Origin: DATFQI01 sp963816955
Lineage (GTDB): Bacteria; Actinomycetota; Thermoleophilia; Solirubrobacterales; Solirubrobacteraceae
Length of the DNA: 64,000 nucleotides
Reading direction: 5' to 3'
Assembly (NCBI GenBank): GCA_963816955.1
Contig: CAWFME010000008.1
Location: forward strand, 68,288 to 132,287
In this document: piece after piece, positions 1 to 8,378 of the stretch
Position numbering within the stretch: the first letter of the stretch is position 1
Layout: each line of letters starts with the position of its first letter
Position numbers and translations under genes: made by a program
Notes under the pieces: generated by a model
The model's database searches: none
What the model was told of the DNA's origin: nothing
The model's input: only the letters and a program-made list of their open reading frames with translations

Positions 1-813
1 GAGATCCTGCGCTACGCCGCCTTCACCGACACGCCCGACGGCGGAAACCCCGCCGGCGTCGTGCTCGACGCGTCGGGCCTGGACGACGCCGCGATGCAGG
101 CGATCGCCACCGACGTGGGCTACTCCGAGACCGCGTTCGTGACCGCCGCCGACGGCGCCGACCTGACGGTCCGCTACTTCTCCCCGCTCGCCGAGGTGCC
201 GTTCTGCGGCCACGCCACGATCGCCACCGGCGTGGCCTGGGGCGAGCGCCACGGCGACGGCGTGCTCAAGCTCACGACCCCGGCCGGGCTCGTGGAGGTC
301 GACGTGGCCGCCGGCGTCGCCACGCTCACGAGCGTCGCGCCCTCGACGGGCCCGCTCGACGACGCTGACCTCGACGAGCTGCTGGGCGCGCTGGGCTGGG
401 CCCGCGGCGACCTCGACCCCGAGCTGCCGCCGCGGGTCGGCTACGCCGGCGCCCACCATCCCGTGATCGGCGTGGCCGCCACCGAGCGCCTCGCCCACCT
501 CGACTACGACTTCGAGCGCCTCGGCGCGCTGATGGCCGCCCGCGACTGGACCACGATCCAGCTCGTCCACCGCGAGGCTCCCGACCGCTTCCGCTCGCGC
601 AACCCGTTCCCGCCCGGAGGGGTCGTCGAGGATCCCGCCACCGGCGCGGCCGCCGCGGCCTTCGGGGGCTACCTGCGCGAGCTCGGACTCGTCGAGCCGC
701 CCGCCACGGTCACGATCGACCAGGGCATCGAGCTGGGCCGTCCGAGCCTGCTCACGGTCAGCATCCCGGCCGAGGGCGGCATCGGCGTGAGCGGCACCGC
801 GGTGCCGATCTGA
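1..813 (+). CDS. PhzF-family isomerase/epimerase, 5'-partial
   Basis: The frame is open from the first base, so the start lies upstream and about 270 residues are visible. PhzF-fold proteins are two-domain isomerases related to diaminopimelate epimerase; most have unknown substrates. Family motifs are all present: GGNPAGVV near the N-terminus, GYSETAFV with the Glu that acts as the general acid/base in PhzF, FCGHATIA, and DPATGAAAAAFGGYL near the C-terminus. It ends just before a long palindromic repeat and is convergent with menH. It is not evidence for phenazine production because no other phz gene is seen. The family call is firm; the substrate is unknown. Confidence 0.9.
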   Translation, partial: EILRYAAFTDTPDGGNPAGVVLDASGLDDAAMQAIATDVGYSETAFVTAADGADLTVRYFSPLAEVPFCGHATIATGVAWGERHGDGVLKLTTPAGLVEVDVAAGVATLTSVAPSTGPLDDADLDELLGALGWARGDLDPELPPRVGYAGAHHPVIGVAATERLAHLDYDFERLGALMAARDWTTIQLVHREAPDRFRSRNPFPPGGVVEDPATGAAAAAFGGYLRELGLVEPPATVTIDQGIELGRPSLLTVSIPAEGGIGVSGTAVPI

Positions 814-971
814 ACGTCAACGACGGCTGGGTGGGGAGGGAGCCACCCGCGGCGCCTGCTCCACACGCGAGCGGTGGATTGATGTGCCTGAGAGGGATCA
901 ATCCACCGCTCGCGTCGGAATCGACCGCGTGGGTGGCACCCTCACCCCCTTACCCAGCCGCAGTTGACGTT
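813..971. repeat. Nested palindromic repeat element between convergent genes
   Basis: Three nested inverted pairs share one centre. The outer arms AACGTCAAC-N2-CGGCTGGGT (813-832) pair with 952-971. The middle arms GCCACCC (842-848) pair with 931-937. The inner perfect 18-bp arms (866-883 and 897-914) enclose a 13-nt loop GTGCCTGAGAGGG. The whole unit fills the space between the phzF stop and the menH stop. Its core, 869-897, recurs exactly at 37993-38021. It could act as a bidirectional terminator, or be a small mobile palindrome of REP/MITE type; no transposase is nearby. Confidence 0.8.
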
Positions 972-975
972 TCGC

Positions 976-1683
976 TCACAGCAACGCAGCGACCGCAGCC
1001 GGCTGCTCGAGCTGCGCCGCGTGGCCGGCGCCCTCGACCACCTCGATCTCCGCGCGCGGCAGCACGGCGGCCATGCGCTCGGCGATCGCGCGGAACTTCT
1101 CGTCGCGCTCGCCGACCGCGAGCGTGACCGGCACCGCGAGCGACGGGAGCGCGTCCCAGAGCGGGTCCATCACGCCGGTGCCGAGGCCGCGCAGGGCCGC
1201 GGCGAGCCCCTCGGGCGTGTTGCGCAGCCGGTCGGCGTCGGCGGCGGCGCGGACCCGCTCCGGCTGACCGTCCCACAGCGGGAGCTCGGACCACTCGCGG
1301 GCGAACGCCTCGACGCCGATCGCCTCGATCCGGTCGGCGAGCGCGTCGTCGGCGGCGCGGCGGGCCGCGCGCTCGACCGCGTCGGCGATGCCCGGGCTGG
1401 CGCCGACGAGCACGAGCCGGTCGAGCCGGTCCGCGAGCGCGAAGGCGGCGTGGAGCGCGATCCGCCCGCCCATCGAGTAGCCCGCGAGCGCGAAGCGCTC
1501 GCCGCCGAGTGCCCGCACGTAGCCGGTGCAGGCGGCGAACGAGGCGGGCCGCGCGGCCGCCAGGCCGTGCCCCGGCAGGTCCGGTGCGAGCGCCCGCCGG
1601 TGGCCGCCCAGCGCGGCGATCACGGGCCGCCAGCTCTGCCGCGTCTGGGTGAAGCCGTGGAGGAGGACGAGCGTCGGGGCCAC
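976..1683 (-). CDS. menH: 2-succinyl-6-hydroxy-2,4-cyclohexadiene-1-carboxylate synthase (MenH)
   Basis: This is an alpha/beta hydrolase of 235 aa. It has the oxyanion-side HGF motif (LVLLHGFTQTRQSW), a nucleophile elbow GYSMGG and a C-terminal catalytic His in EGAGHAAQLEQP. MenH eliminates pyruvate from the MenD product in menaquinone synthesis. The assignment rests on the fold plus its position: it starts 21 bp from, and divergent to, menD. I chose the GTG at 1683 because the HG motif then lies about 10 residues in, as is usual; the frame stays open far upstream but only as a shadow of menD. A generic hydrolase is possible but less likely given the neighbour. Confidence 0.8.
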   Translation of the reverse strand: MAPTLVLLHGFTQTRQSWRPVIAALGGHRRALAPDLPGHGLAAARPASFAACTGYVRALGGERFALAGYSMGGRIALHAAFALADRLDRLVLVGASPGIADAVERAARRAADDALADRIEAIGVEAFAREWSELPLWDGQPERVRAAADADRLRNTPEGLAAALRGLGTGVMDPLWDALPSLAVPVTLAVGERDEKFRAIAERMAAVLPRAEIEVVEGAGHAAQLEQPAAVAALL

Positions 1684-1704
1684 GTTGGGGCATGATGCCG
1701 CGCG

Positions 1705-3448
1705 ATGAGTGGAGCGGACACCTACCTCGGCCTGCGCGCGTTCGTGGACGAGCTCGCGCGCTGCGGGCTGCGGGAGGCGTGCACCGCGCCGGGCTCGCGC
1801 TCGACCCCGCTCGTGCTGAGCTTCTCGCGCGAGCAGCGCATCCGCGCCACCTCGCACATCGACGAGCGCAGCGGGGCGTTCTTCGCGCTCGGGCTGGCGA
1901 AGACCAGCGGGCGCCCGGTCGCGCTCGTGTGCACCTCCGGCACGGCGGCGGCGAACCTCGCGCCGGCGGTGATCGAGGCCCACGAGGCGCGCGTGCCGCT
2001 GCTCGTGCTCACGGCGGACCGCCCGCCCGAGCTGCGCGACCTCGGCGCCGGCCAGACGATCGACCAGGTCAAGCTCTTCGGCAGCGCGGCCAAGTGGTAC
2101 CTCGAGGTCGACGAGCACCCCGCCACGCCGGAGCGGATGCGCTGGCTGCGCCAGCTCGCGTGCCGCTCGTTCTGGACCGTGCTCGACGGCCGCCCCGGGC
2201 CCGTGCACCTCAACTTCGCTCTGCGCGAGCCGCTCGTGCTCGACGCGCCGCTCCCGGCCGAGGAGCCCGGCGGCGGCGGGCGCCCCGAAGGGCGCCCCTG
2301 GGTGATGCGCCCGCCCGTGCGCGCCGAGGCCGGGCCGCGCACGCTCGAGGCGATCGCGACCGACCTCAACGCCCGCCCGCACGCCGTGCTCGTGGCCGGC
2401 CGCGCCGAGCGCGACCCCCAGCTCGGCGCCGCGCTCTCGGCCTTCGCCCAGCAGGCCGCGATCCCGCTGCTGGCCGAGCCGCTGTCGGGCGCCCGCCGCG
2501 GCCCCGCGGCCGTCGCCCACTACGACGCGCTGCTGCGCGACCGCGCCTGGGCGGACGCCCACAAGCCCGACCTCGTGCTGCGCGTCGGCGACCTGCCGAC
2601 CTCCAAGCCGCTGCGCCAGTGGCTGCACGCCCTGCCCGGCGCCGTCCAGATCGCCTTCGACCCGGAGCACGCCTGGCAGGACCCCGGAGGCGTCGTCTCC
2701 ACGATCGTCGGCGCCGACCCCCGGACGACGCTCGCCACCGTCACCGAGCGGCTGGCGTCCGGCCGCGACCGCGGCTGGCTCGAGGGCTGGCGCGCCGCCG
2801 ACCGCATGGCGGCCGAGGCGATCACCGCGACGCTCGCCCCCGCGCGGGCTGAGCGAGCCGCTCGTCGCCGCCGAGCTCGGCGCCCGCCTGCCCCCCAACG
2901 CCACGCTCGTGGTCGCGTCCTCGATGCCCGTGCGCGACGTCGAGACCTTCGTGAGCGCCCGTGACGACGCCCCGCGCGTGCTGTCCAACCGCGGCGCCAA
3001 CGGCATCGACGGCACGGTCTCGACCGCCTTCGGGACCGCCGCCGCCGCGCCGCACGGCCCCGCCGTGCTGCTGACGGGCGACGTCGCGCTCGCGCACGAC
3101 GTCGGCGGGCTGCTGGCGGCCACCCGGCTCGGCCTGAAGCTCACGATCGTCGTGATCGACAACGACGGCGGCGGGATCTTCGCCTTCCTCCCGGTCAGCG
3201 GCGAAGGCGCCGACTACGTCGAGCACGTCGCGACCCCGCACGGGCTCGACTCCGCCCGCATCGCCGAGCTCTACGGCCTCGCGCACGAGCGCCCGACGGA
3301 CCCCGACGGCTTCCGCGCCGCGCTCGACCGCGCGCTCGCCGCCGACCGCACCACGATCGTGTCCGTGCGCACGGACCGCGACGCGAACGTCGCGCTGCAC
3401 CGCCAGGTGTGGGAGGCGGTCGCCGCCTCCGTCCGGCGCGGCGCTTAG
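1705..3448 (+). pseudogene. menD: MenD (SEPHCHC synthase), broken by a one-base frameshift
   Basis: MenD is a ThDP-dependent enzyme that joins isochorismate and 2-oxoglutarate in menaquinone synthesis. The first segment (1705 to about 2845) contains GSRSTPL, SHIDERSGAFFALG and CTSGTAAANLAPAV. The second (about 2846 to 3448, next frame) contains SMPVRDVETF, NRGANGIDGTVSTAFG and the ThDP-binding GDVALAHDVGG with DNDGGGIF. Joined, they give about 580 aa, normal for MenD. One extra base near 2836-2846, next to a run of five C, explains the break. Both halves keep all key motifs and there is no other damage, so a sequence error is more likely than true inactivation. It starts 21 bp from menH on the other strand. 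Confidence 0.88.
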
Positions 3449-3460
3449 CCTGCCGGGCCC

Positions 3461-3739
3461 ATGTCGGAGCCCCAGGCCACGCTGATCGACGTCGCCCCCA
3501 CGCCCGAGACCGCCGAGCGGCCGAAGCGGGCGACCTCGAAGGGGATCGGCGCCGGGGACATCGTGCTCGTCGACAAGAAGGGGCGCCGCTTCCACGCGCT
3601 CGTCACGGAGCTCGAGCAGCTCGAGACGGGCCGCTTCGAGCTGATCGTGCGGCCGCTCGACTCGCGCATCTCGTGGCGGACGGCCTCCGTGCGCGAGGTC
3701 GTGGAGGTCTGGCGGCGCGCCGGGCGCCCGCGCGCCTGA
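3461..3739 (+). CDS. Hypothetical small protein, 92 aa
   Basis: The ATG is 12 bp after the menD stop, so it probably shares the menD transcript. The protein has a polar N-terminus, then a compact part with GAGDIVLVDKKGRRFHALV and alternating hydrophobic residues (FELIVRPLD, REVVEVW) suggesting a small beta-barrel-like fold. There is no signal peptide, membrane segment or cysteine. I do not recognise the family. Acid-rich N-terminal and strongly coding-like composition support a real gene. Confidence 0.6.
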   Translation: MSEPQATLIDVAPTPETAERPKRATSKGIGAGDIVLVDKKGRRFHALVTELEQLETGRFELIVRPLDSRISWRTASVREVVEVWRRAGRPRA

Positions 3740-3778
3740 GCCGCCGGCCCGCCCGGCCGACCCGCTAGCGTTCCGCCC

Positions 3779-5068
3779 GTGACCGCGACGCAGCAGCGCG
3801 CCGCCACCGCCGCCGCCGACCTGGCGGAGGCGCGGGAGCGCACGCTGGCGCTGGTCTCCGGGCTCTCCGACGCCGCCGTCGAGACCGCCCACTCCGCGCT
3901 GATGAGCCCGCTCGTGTGGGATCTCGCGCACATCGCCGCCTATGAGGACCTGTGGATGGGCTGCCGCCACGGTGGCGGCGAGCTGCTGCAGCCCGAGCTG
4001 GCCGCGATGTACGACGCGTTCGAGACGCCGCGCGAGGTGCGCGGCAACCTGCCGCTGCTGGACCGCGCGCAGGCGCTCGACTACCTCGCGGAGGTGCGCG
4101 AGCGCACGCTCGAGGTGCTCGCGGCCAAGGCGATCGGCAACGGGGAGCTGTTCGAGCTGGTGCTCCGCCACGAGCAGCAGCACAACGAGACGATGCTGCA
4201 GGCGATCGAGCTGGCGCGGCTGCTGCCCGCTCCGGCGCTGCGCCCCGATCGCCGGCCCGGCGCACCCGGCGGCCACAGCGGCCTGGAGGCGGTGGCGGTC
4301 CCGGCAGGGCCGTGCACGCTCGGCGCCGGGCGCTTCGGCTTCTCCTACGACAACGAGCGCCCCCGCCACCGCACCGAGCTGCAGGCCTTCAGGATCGGCC
4401 GCACGCCGGTCACGAACGCCACCTGGCTGGCCTTCGCCGAGGGCGGCGGCTACGAGCGCCGCGAGTGGTGGAGCGACGAGGGCTGGTCCTGGAAGGAGGA
4501 CTACGACATCACCCACCCGGGCGGCTGGGCCCGTGGCCCGGCCGGCTGGCGGCAGTGGCGGATCGACGGATGGGCGCCGCTGCACCCCGACGAGCCGGTC
4601 GTCCACGTGTCCTGGTTCGAGGCCGATGCCTTCGCCAGAGCGCACGGCGCTCGCCTCCCCACGGAGGCCGAGTGGGAGAAGGCAGCGACCTGGGACCAGG
4701 CCGCGGGTAGGGCCCGCCGGCACCCCTGGGGCGACGAGCCGCCCTGCCCTCACCGCGCCAACCTCGGCCAGACGGGCTTCGGCCCGCACCCGGCCGGCGC
4801 GCACCCCGAAGGCGCCTCGCCCTGCGGCGCGCTCGGGATGCTCGGGGACGTGTGGGAGTGGACCGCGAGCGACTTCCACGGCTACGGCGGCTTCGTCGCC
4901 CATCCGTACCGCGAGTACTCCGAGGTCTTCTTCGGCCCCGACTACAAGGTCTTGCGCGGCGGCTCGTGGGCCAGCCGCGAGCGCGCGACGACCGCGACGA
5001 CGCGCAACTGGGACCTCCCGCTGCGCCGCCAGATCTTCAGCGGGGTGCGCCTCGCCTGGGATCTCTAG
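3779..5068 (+). CDS. egtB: Hercynine oxygenase, ergothioneine biosynthesis protein EgtB
   Basis: EgtB is a non-haem iron sulfoxide synthase that couples hercynine to a cysteine-containing thiol (gamma-glutamylcysteine in actinobacteria) on the way to ergothioneine. The 429-aa protein has an N-terminal DinB-like four-helix part with the three expected iron ligands: His51 in WDLAHIAAYEDLW and His131/His135 in HEQQHNETML. The C-terminal formylglycine-generating-enzyme-like part has RLPTEAEWEKAA, GMLGDVWEWTASDF and LRGGSWASR, ending RQIFSGVRLAWDL. GTG start is chosen because it follows the previous gene by 39 bp and fits family length. No egtA, egtC, egtD or egtE is in the window, so the rest of the pathway must lie elsewhere. 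Confidence 0.9.
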   Translation: MTATQQRAATAAADLAEARERTLALVSGLSDAAVETAHSALMSPLVWDLAHIAAYEDLWMGCRHGGGELLQPELAAMYDAFETPREVRGNLPLLDRAQALDYLAEVRERTLEVLAAKAIGNGELFELVLRHEQQHNETMLQAIELARLLPAPALRPDRRPGAPGGHSGLEAVAVPAGPCTLGAGRFGFSYDNERPRHRTELQAFRIGRTPVTNATWLAFAEGGGYERREWWSDEGWSWKEDYDITHPGGWARGPAGWRQWRIDGWAPLHPDEPVVHVSWFEADAFARAHGARLPTEAEWEKAATWDQAAGRARRHPWGDEPPCPHRANLGQTGFGPHPAGAHPEGASPCGALGMLGDVWEWTASDFHGYGGFVAHPYREYSEVFFGPDYKVLRGGSWASRERATTATTRNWDLPLRRQIFSGVRLAWDL

Positions 5069-5080
5069 CCTTTTCCGCGC

Positions 5081-5416
5081 GTGACAGCGGACGACGACGA
5101 CCACCAGATCGGCTACCAGGCGCTCCCGCGCGGCGTGCCGGTGCATTCCTCGGACGGCGCGCGGATCGGCAAGGTCCGCCGCGTGCTCGACAACGCGCGC
5201 GAGCACATCTTCGACGGCCTCGTGATCGACACCGACGGCGGCCGCCGGTTCGTCGACGCGCCCGAGGTCGGCCGCATCACCCGCTCGCGCGTCACGCTGA
5301 CCATCGACGCCGCGGAGGCCGCCCAGCTGCCGCCGCACCGCGGCATGCTCGGCAACCTCCAGACCCGCGCCGAGCGCACGGGCAGGCGCTGGCGACGGCG
5401 TCTGCCGGGTAGCTAG
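5081..5416 (+). CDS. PRC-barrel/DUF2171-like protein, 111 aa
   Basis: A GTG start lies 12 bp after the egtB stop. Residues about 15-75 resemble a PRC-barrel: GVPVHSSDGARIGKVRRVL followed by FDGLVIDTDGGRRFVDAPEVGRI and a strand-rich stretch. Such domains appear in stress-related and ribosome-associated small proteins. The C-terminus is very basic (RAERTGRRWRRRLPGS), which may bind nucleic acid or be a shadow of base composition. Specific role unknown; likely cotranscribed with egtB. Confidence 0.65.
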   Translation: MTADDDDHQIGYQALPRGVPVHSSDGARIGKVRRVLDNAREHIFDGLVIDTDGGRRFVDAPEVGRITRSRVTLTIDAAEAAQLPPHRGMLGNLQTRAERTGRRWRRRLPGS

Positions 5417-5425
5417 GCTCCGACC

Positions 5426-5932
5426 GTGGAGGCCTACCTGGGGATCGTCAGCCGTCGCGAGGTGCGCGACTACATCGCAGGGCCGCTCGAGCCGGAGGTC
5501 GAGCACCGGATCCTCGACGCGGGCCGCCTCGCGGGCAGCGCCAAGAACCGCCAGCCGTGGACGTTCGTGGTCGTCCGCGACGACCGCGCGGTCGAGGCCG
5601 TCGCCGAGTCGGTCTTCGAACCCGGCAACATCCTCGGCGCCGCCTTCGTGGTCGCGGTCGTGATGAGCGGCGGCGCCGGGATCGACGCCGGCCGCGCCGT
5701 GCAGAACATGCTGCTGGCCGCGCACGCGCATGGGATCGGGTCCTGCCCGAACGGCATCAGCGACCCCGTCGGTCTCAACCGGGCGCTGCGGCTCGGCGAG
5801 GACGCGAAGGTCGCCGCCGTGCTCTCCTTCGGCCACCCCGCGCGGCGGAGCGACCCGGCGCGGCGCAGCGCCGACGAGTGGGTCGCCCGCGCGAAGCGCA
5901 AGCCCTACGAGGAAGTGGTCCGGGAGATCTAG
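5426..5932 (+). CDS. Nitroreductase family protein
   Basis: This 168-aa FMN-dependent oxidoreductase has the family's N-terminal SRREVRDYIAGPLE (the R-R-S/F pattern before the first helix), AGRLAGSAKNRQPWTFVVV, and the central AVQNMLLAAHAHGIGSCP motif followed by a glycine-rich cofactor loop. It uses a GTG start 9 bp after the previous gene. The stop TAG overlaps the stop of the convergent menF within one CTAG palindrome, so there is no room for a terminator between them. Substrate unknown; these enzymes reduce nitro, quinone or other electrophilic groups. Confidence 0.85.
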   Translation: MEAYLGIVSRREVRDYIAGPLEPEVEHRILDAGRLAGSAKNRQPWTFVVVRDDRAVEAVAESVFEPGNILGAAFVVAVVMSGGAGIDAGRAVQNMLLAAHAHGIGSCPNGISDPVGLNRALRLGEDAKVAAVLSFGHPARRSDPARRSADEWVARAKRKPYEEVVREI

Positions 5933-7371
5933 CCGCTCAGGATGGGCAGCAGGGCGCCGAGCTTGACCTCGGTCTCGGCCAGCTCGGCCGCCGGGTCGGA
6001 GTCGCGCACCACGCCGACGCCCGCGTAGAGCCGCGCCTCGTGCCCGCGCAGCAGCGCGCAGCGCAGCGCGACGCAGAACTCGCCGTCCTCGTTGGCGTCG
6101 GTCCAGCCGACCGGGCCGGCGTACCAGCCGCGGTCGATGCCCTCCAGCGCCGGGATCTGCGGCGTCGCGACCGTGTGCGGCTCGCCGCCGACGGCGGGCG
6201 TCGGGTGGAGCAGGCCGGCGAGCTCGATCGCGCTGTGCGGGTGGGTGAGCTGGGCGCGGATCGGCGTCGCGAGGTGCTGGATGTTGGCGACCTTCACGAT
6301 CGCCGGCTCGTCGGGCGCGGTCACCCAGACCGCGTGCGGCCGCAGCGCGAGGGCGATCCGGCGGGCGACGATCTGCTGCTCCTCGCGGTCCTTTTCGGAG
6401 CGCAGCAGCTGCTCGCCGAGGTGGTCGTCGACCGCCGGGTCGGCGGAGCGGCGGATCGAGCCGGCGAGCGCCACGGTCGAGGCGCGCTGGCCGTCGCGGC
6501 GCACGAGCAGCTCCGGCGATGCGGCCACGAACGCCGCGTCGCCGCGCCCGGCGCAGAACACGAAGCAGGAGCCGAACGCCGCGCGCAGGACTCCGAACAC
6601 CGCCGCGGCGTCGTGCGGAGCGGGCGCGTGGACCGCGACCTCGCGCGCGAGCACGATCTTCTCGAAGTCGCCGGCGCGGATCCGCTCGACCGCGCGCGCG
6701 ACCGCGGCCTCGTAGTGCTGGGGCGGCGCGACCGACTCGACGTGGAAGCGGCCGGCCGGGTCGGGATCGAGCAGCGGCAGCGGCCCGGCGCGCAGCCCGG
6801 CGGCGCGCTCCTGGATCCGCGCGGCCACCTGCGCCGGGTCGTCGTCGGGCGTCACGAGCGCGGCGAGCGTCATCGCGACCTCGCCGCGGCGGCGGGCGAC
6901 CGCGACCTCCGGGACCGTCAGGTCGCCTGCGGAGAAGCCCTGCCAGTGGCGCGCGGCGCCCCCCTCCGGCGCGAACGCGAAGCCGCCCACCGCCACGGGC
7001 CCTGCGCCGGCCGGCCCGTCCGGGACGCCGGCCTCCGCGTTGGCCGCCAGCTCGCGCCAGGCCTCCGCGGCGTCCGCGAAGCGCGAGGCGCCGCTCGTGC
7101 GGATCTCGCGCACGCTGCCGAGCGCCGCCAGCGCGGCGCCGTCGCGATCGGGCTGCTCGAAGCAGAACCACGGCTCGCCGGGGCGGCGCGAGGCGAACGC
7201 GAGCGCGCTCGGGTCGACCCCGGCCGGCAGCGGCACGGTGATCGAGGCGAGCACCTCGCCGCGGCCGGCACGGGCACGGCGCAGCGCGCGCTCGCAGCGC
7301 GCGAGCAGCTCGCCGCCGTAGGCCGGCGCGAGCGCGAACGGCTCGCGCGCGGGTGCCGTCGTGAGGCTCAC
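5929..7371 (-). CDS. menF: Isochorismate synthase (MenF)
   Basis: A 480-aa chorismate-binding enzyme that makes isochorismate, the substrate of MenD. The C-terminal catalytic part begins near residue 240 and contains FEKIVLAREV, FVAASPELLVRR, ALAGSIRRSADP, SEKDREEQQIVARRI, HLATPIRAQL, LHPTPAVGGEP and the final YAGVGVVRDSDPAAELAETE metal-binding stretch. The N-terminal 200 residues are more variable, as in MenF/EntC. With menH and menD nearby, a menaquinone role is favoured over siderophore synthesis. It sits alone on the minus strand, separated from menD by the egtB group, and converges on the nitroreductase gene. Confidence 0.9.
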   Translation of the reverse strand: MSLTTAPAREPFALAPAYGGELLARCERALRRARAGRGEVLASITVPLPAGVDPSALAFASRRPGEPWFCFEQPDRDGAALAALGSVREIRTSGASRFADAAEAWRELAANAEAGVPDGPAGAGPVAVGGFAFAPEGGAARHWQGFSAGDLTVPEVAVARRRGEVAMTLAALVTPDDDPAQVAARIQERAAGLRAGPLPLLDPDPAGRFHVESVAPPQHYEAAVARAVERIRAGDFEKIVLAREVAVHAPAPHDAAAVFGVLRAAFGSCFVFCAGRGDAAFVAASPELLVRRDGQRASTVALAGSIRRSADPAVDDHLGEQLLRSEKDREEQQIVARRIALALRPHAVWVTAPDEPAIVKVANIQHLATPIRAQLTHPHSAIELAGLLHPTPAVGGEPHTVATPQIPALEGIDRGWYAGPVGWTDANEDGEFCVALRCALLRGHEARLYAGVGVVRDSDPAAELAETEVKLGALLPILSG

Positions 7372-7389
7372 GACGGCTAAGGGTACGAG

Positions 7390-7602
7390 CTAGCCGGCCC
7401 GCCGCGACGGGATGTCGCGATCCGGATCGTCGTCCTCGACGACCCGCAGATGCGCGCCGGCCTTCCGCATCTGTCGCTTGAGCGCCCGGTGCTCGCGCTC
7501 CGCGGCCCCGTCGGCTCGCTTGGCGCCACGGACCAGCGCGAGGGCGAACGCGACGACGAGCACGTAGACGAGGACCAGCGCCAAGGCCACCTGCAGGCTC
7601 AT
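7390..7602 (-). CDS. Small single-span membrane protein, 70 aa
   Basis: The N-terminal part (about residues 3-25, VALALVLVYVLVVAFALALV) is one strong hydrophobic segment. It is followed by a basic stretch and an acidic patch, VVEDDDPDRDIPSRRAG, at the C-terminus. It lies 18 bp upstream of menF on the same strand and may be cotranscribed. No enzymatic motif is visible and I do not recognise the family. A membrane anchor with a charged cytoplasmic tail is the only description the sequence supports. Confidence 0.6.
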   Translation of the reverse strand: MSLQVALALVLVYVLVVAFALALVRGAKRADGAAEREHRALKRQMRKAGAHLRVVEDDDPDRDIPSRRAG

Positions 7603-7651
7603 GGCGTGCGGGAACCAAACGCAGATGGGTGACGGATCTCACCCTTGGGTG

Positions 7652-8197
7652 TCATCGTGCGAGGCCGAAGTTCGCGGCGTAGGTCGCGCTCGAGCGCATC
7701 CAGCCGCCGAACGGGCTGCCGAGCGCGATCCCCACACCGACGTCGCGGTAGTTGCGGCCGAGCAGCACGCGCCGGTGCGGCGGGCTGCGCAGCCACGACC
7801 GGACCGCGGCCCGCGGCGACGCGAGCCGGCCTTGGCCCCAGGCCAGGACCTCGCCCGCGGCGCGGCCGCGATAGCCCGCGGCGCGCAGCCGGTCGTGCAG
7901 CGTCGAGCCGCCGGGGCTCACGTGGGAGAAGAACCGCCGCGCGACCATCGTGCGCGCGAAGCGGCCGGCCATCCGGGTCAGGCGCGGGTCGGGCTCGACC
8001 GCGGCGAGGCCGTGGCGGCGGCGCACCCGGTTGACCTCGCAGACGACGGCCGCCCGGCCGGCGCCGGGCGAGGCCGGCATGGCCGAGGTGGCGGCGCAGC
8101 GGGTCGCGGCCGGCGCGGGCGCGGCGCCGAGGGCGAGCAGGATCGTGAACGCGGCGGGGCACGCGATAGCGCGCCGCCGGAAGGCAAGCGTGGACAT
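7652..8197 (-). CDS. Secreted CAP-domain (SCP/PR1-like) protein
   Basis: The 181-aa product has a signal peptide (basic MSTLAFRRRAIAC, hydrophobic AAFTILLALGAAPA, cut near APA-ATR). The mature part is a compact CAP domain: VCEVNRVRRRHGL, the FFSHVSPGG His-containing motif, AGEVLAWGQG in the place of the usual GEN motif, and the closing SPPHRRVLLGRNYRDVGVGI. A good ribosome site (GGGAGA) precedes the ATG. Secreted bacterial CAP proteins are often associated with the cell wall; their molecular role is poorly defined. Two extra cysteines in the mature N-terminal part could form a disulfide. Confidence 0.85.
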   Translation of the reverse strand: MSTLAFRRRAIACPAAFTILLALGAAPAPAATRCAATSAMPASPGAGRAAVVCEVNRVRRRHGLAAVEPDPRLTRMAGRFARTMVARRFFSHVSPGGSTLHDRLRAAGYRGRAAGEVLAWGQGRLASPRAAVRSWLRSPPHRRVLLGRNYRDVGVGIALGSPFGGWMRSSATYAANFGLAR

Positions 8198-8353
8198 GCG
8201 GTTCTCCCGTGACGCCCTGCCTTCGTCCGAGCCGGGCGCGGTGGAGTCCGGCCACTCGACAGGCCGGATATTTCAGGCGGCTTCCCCGACCGCCACGCCG
8301 GGCTCGTTGCGCGGCGCCGCGCCAATCTAGCTCATGGGGGAGATTTCTACCTT

Positions 8354-8366
8354 CCCCCGAACGGGG
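8354..8366 (-). terminator. Possible weak terminator hairpin after ilvN
   Basis: Just past the ilvN stop there is a short CCCC/GGGG stem with a 4-nt loop. There is no U-tract on the minus strand, so it is a weak candidate. The rest of 8198-8378 holds the CAP gene leader, including a small GGCC-TGTCGAGT-GGCC hairpin. Confidence 0.3.
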
Positions 8367-8378
8367 TAACTTTTGCGA

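Noticed and set aside
1..813. Phenazine biosynthesis locus
   Set aside because: Only a PhzF-fold protein is present; such proteins are widespread in organisms without phenazines.
884..914. On the minus strand the repeat loop reads CCCTCTCAGGCACA, like the 3' end of a glycine riboswitch aptamer
   Set aside because: The rest of the aptamer (5' GGGAGAG partner and the CCGAAGG core) is absent at both copies, and neither copy lies upstream of a gene on that strand. Resemblance is limited to about 12 nt.
2840..2846. Programmed ribosomal frameshifting to make full MenD
   Set aside because: No slippery heptamer, no downstream pseudoknot and no known MenD precedent; a sequence error explains it better.
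976..3162. 728-aa minus-strand open frame running from menH through menD
   Set aside because: Only the last 235 residues look like a protein; the rest is a GC-driven shadow of menD on the opposite strand.
2822..7642. 1606-aa minus-strand open frame
   Set aside because: Arg/Gly/Ala-rich shadow of egtB, menF and neighbours; no motifs and it conflicts with at least five well-supported genes.
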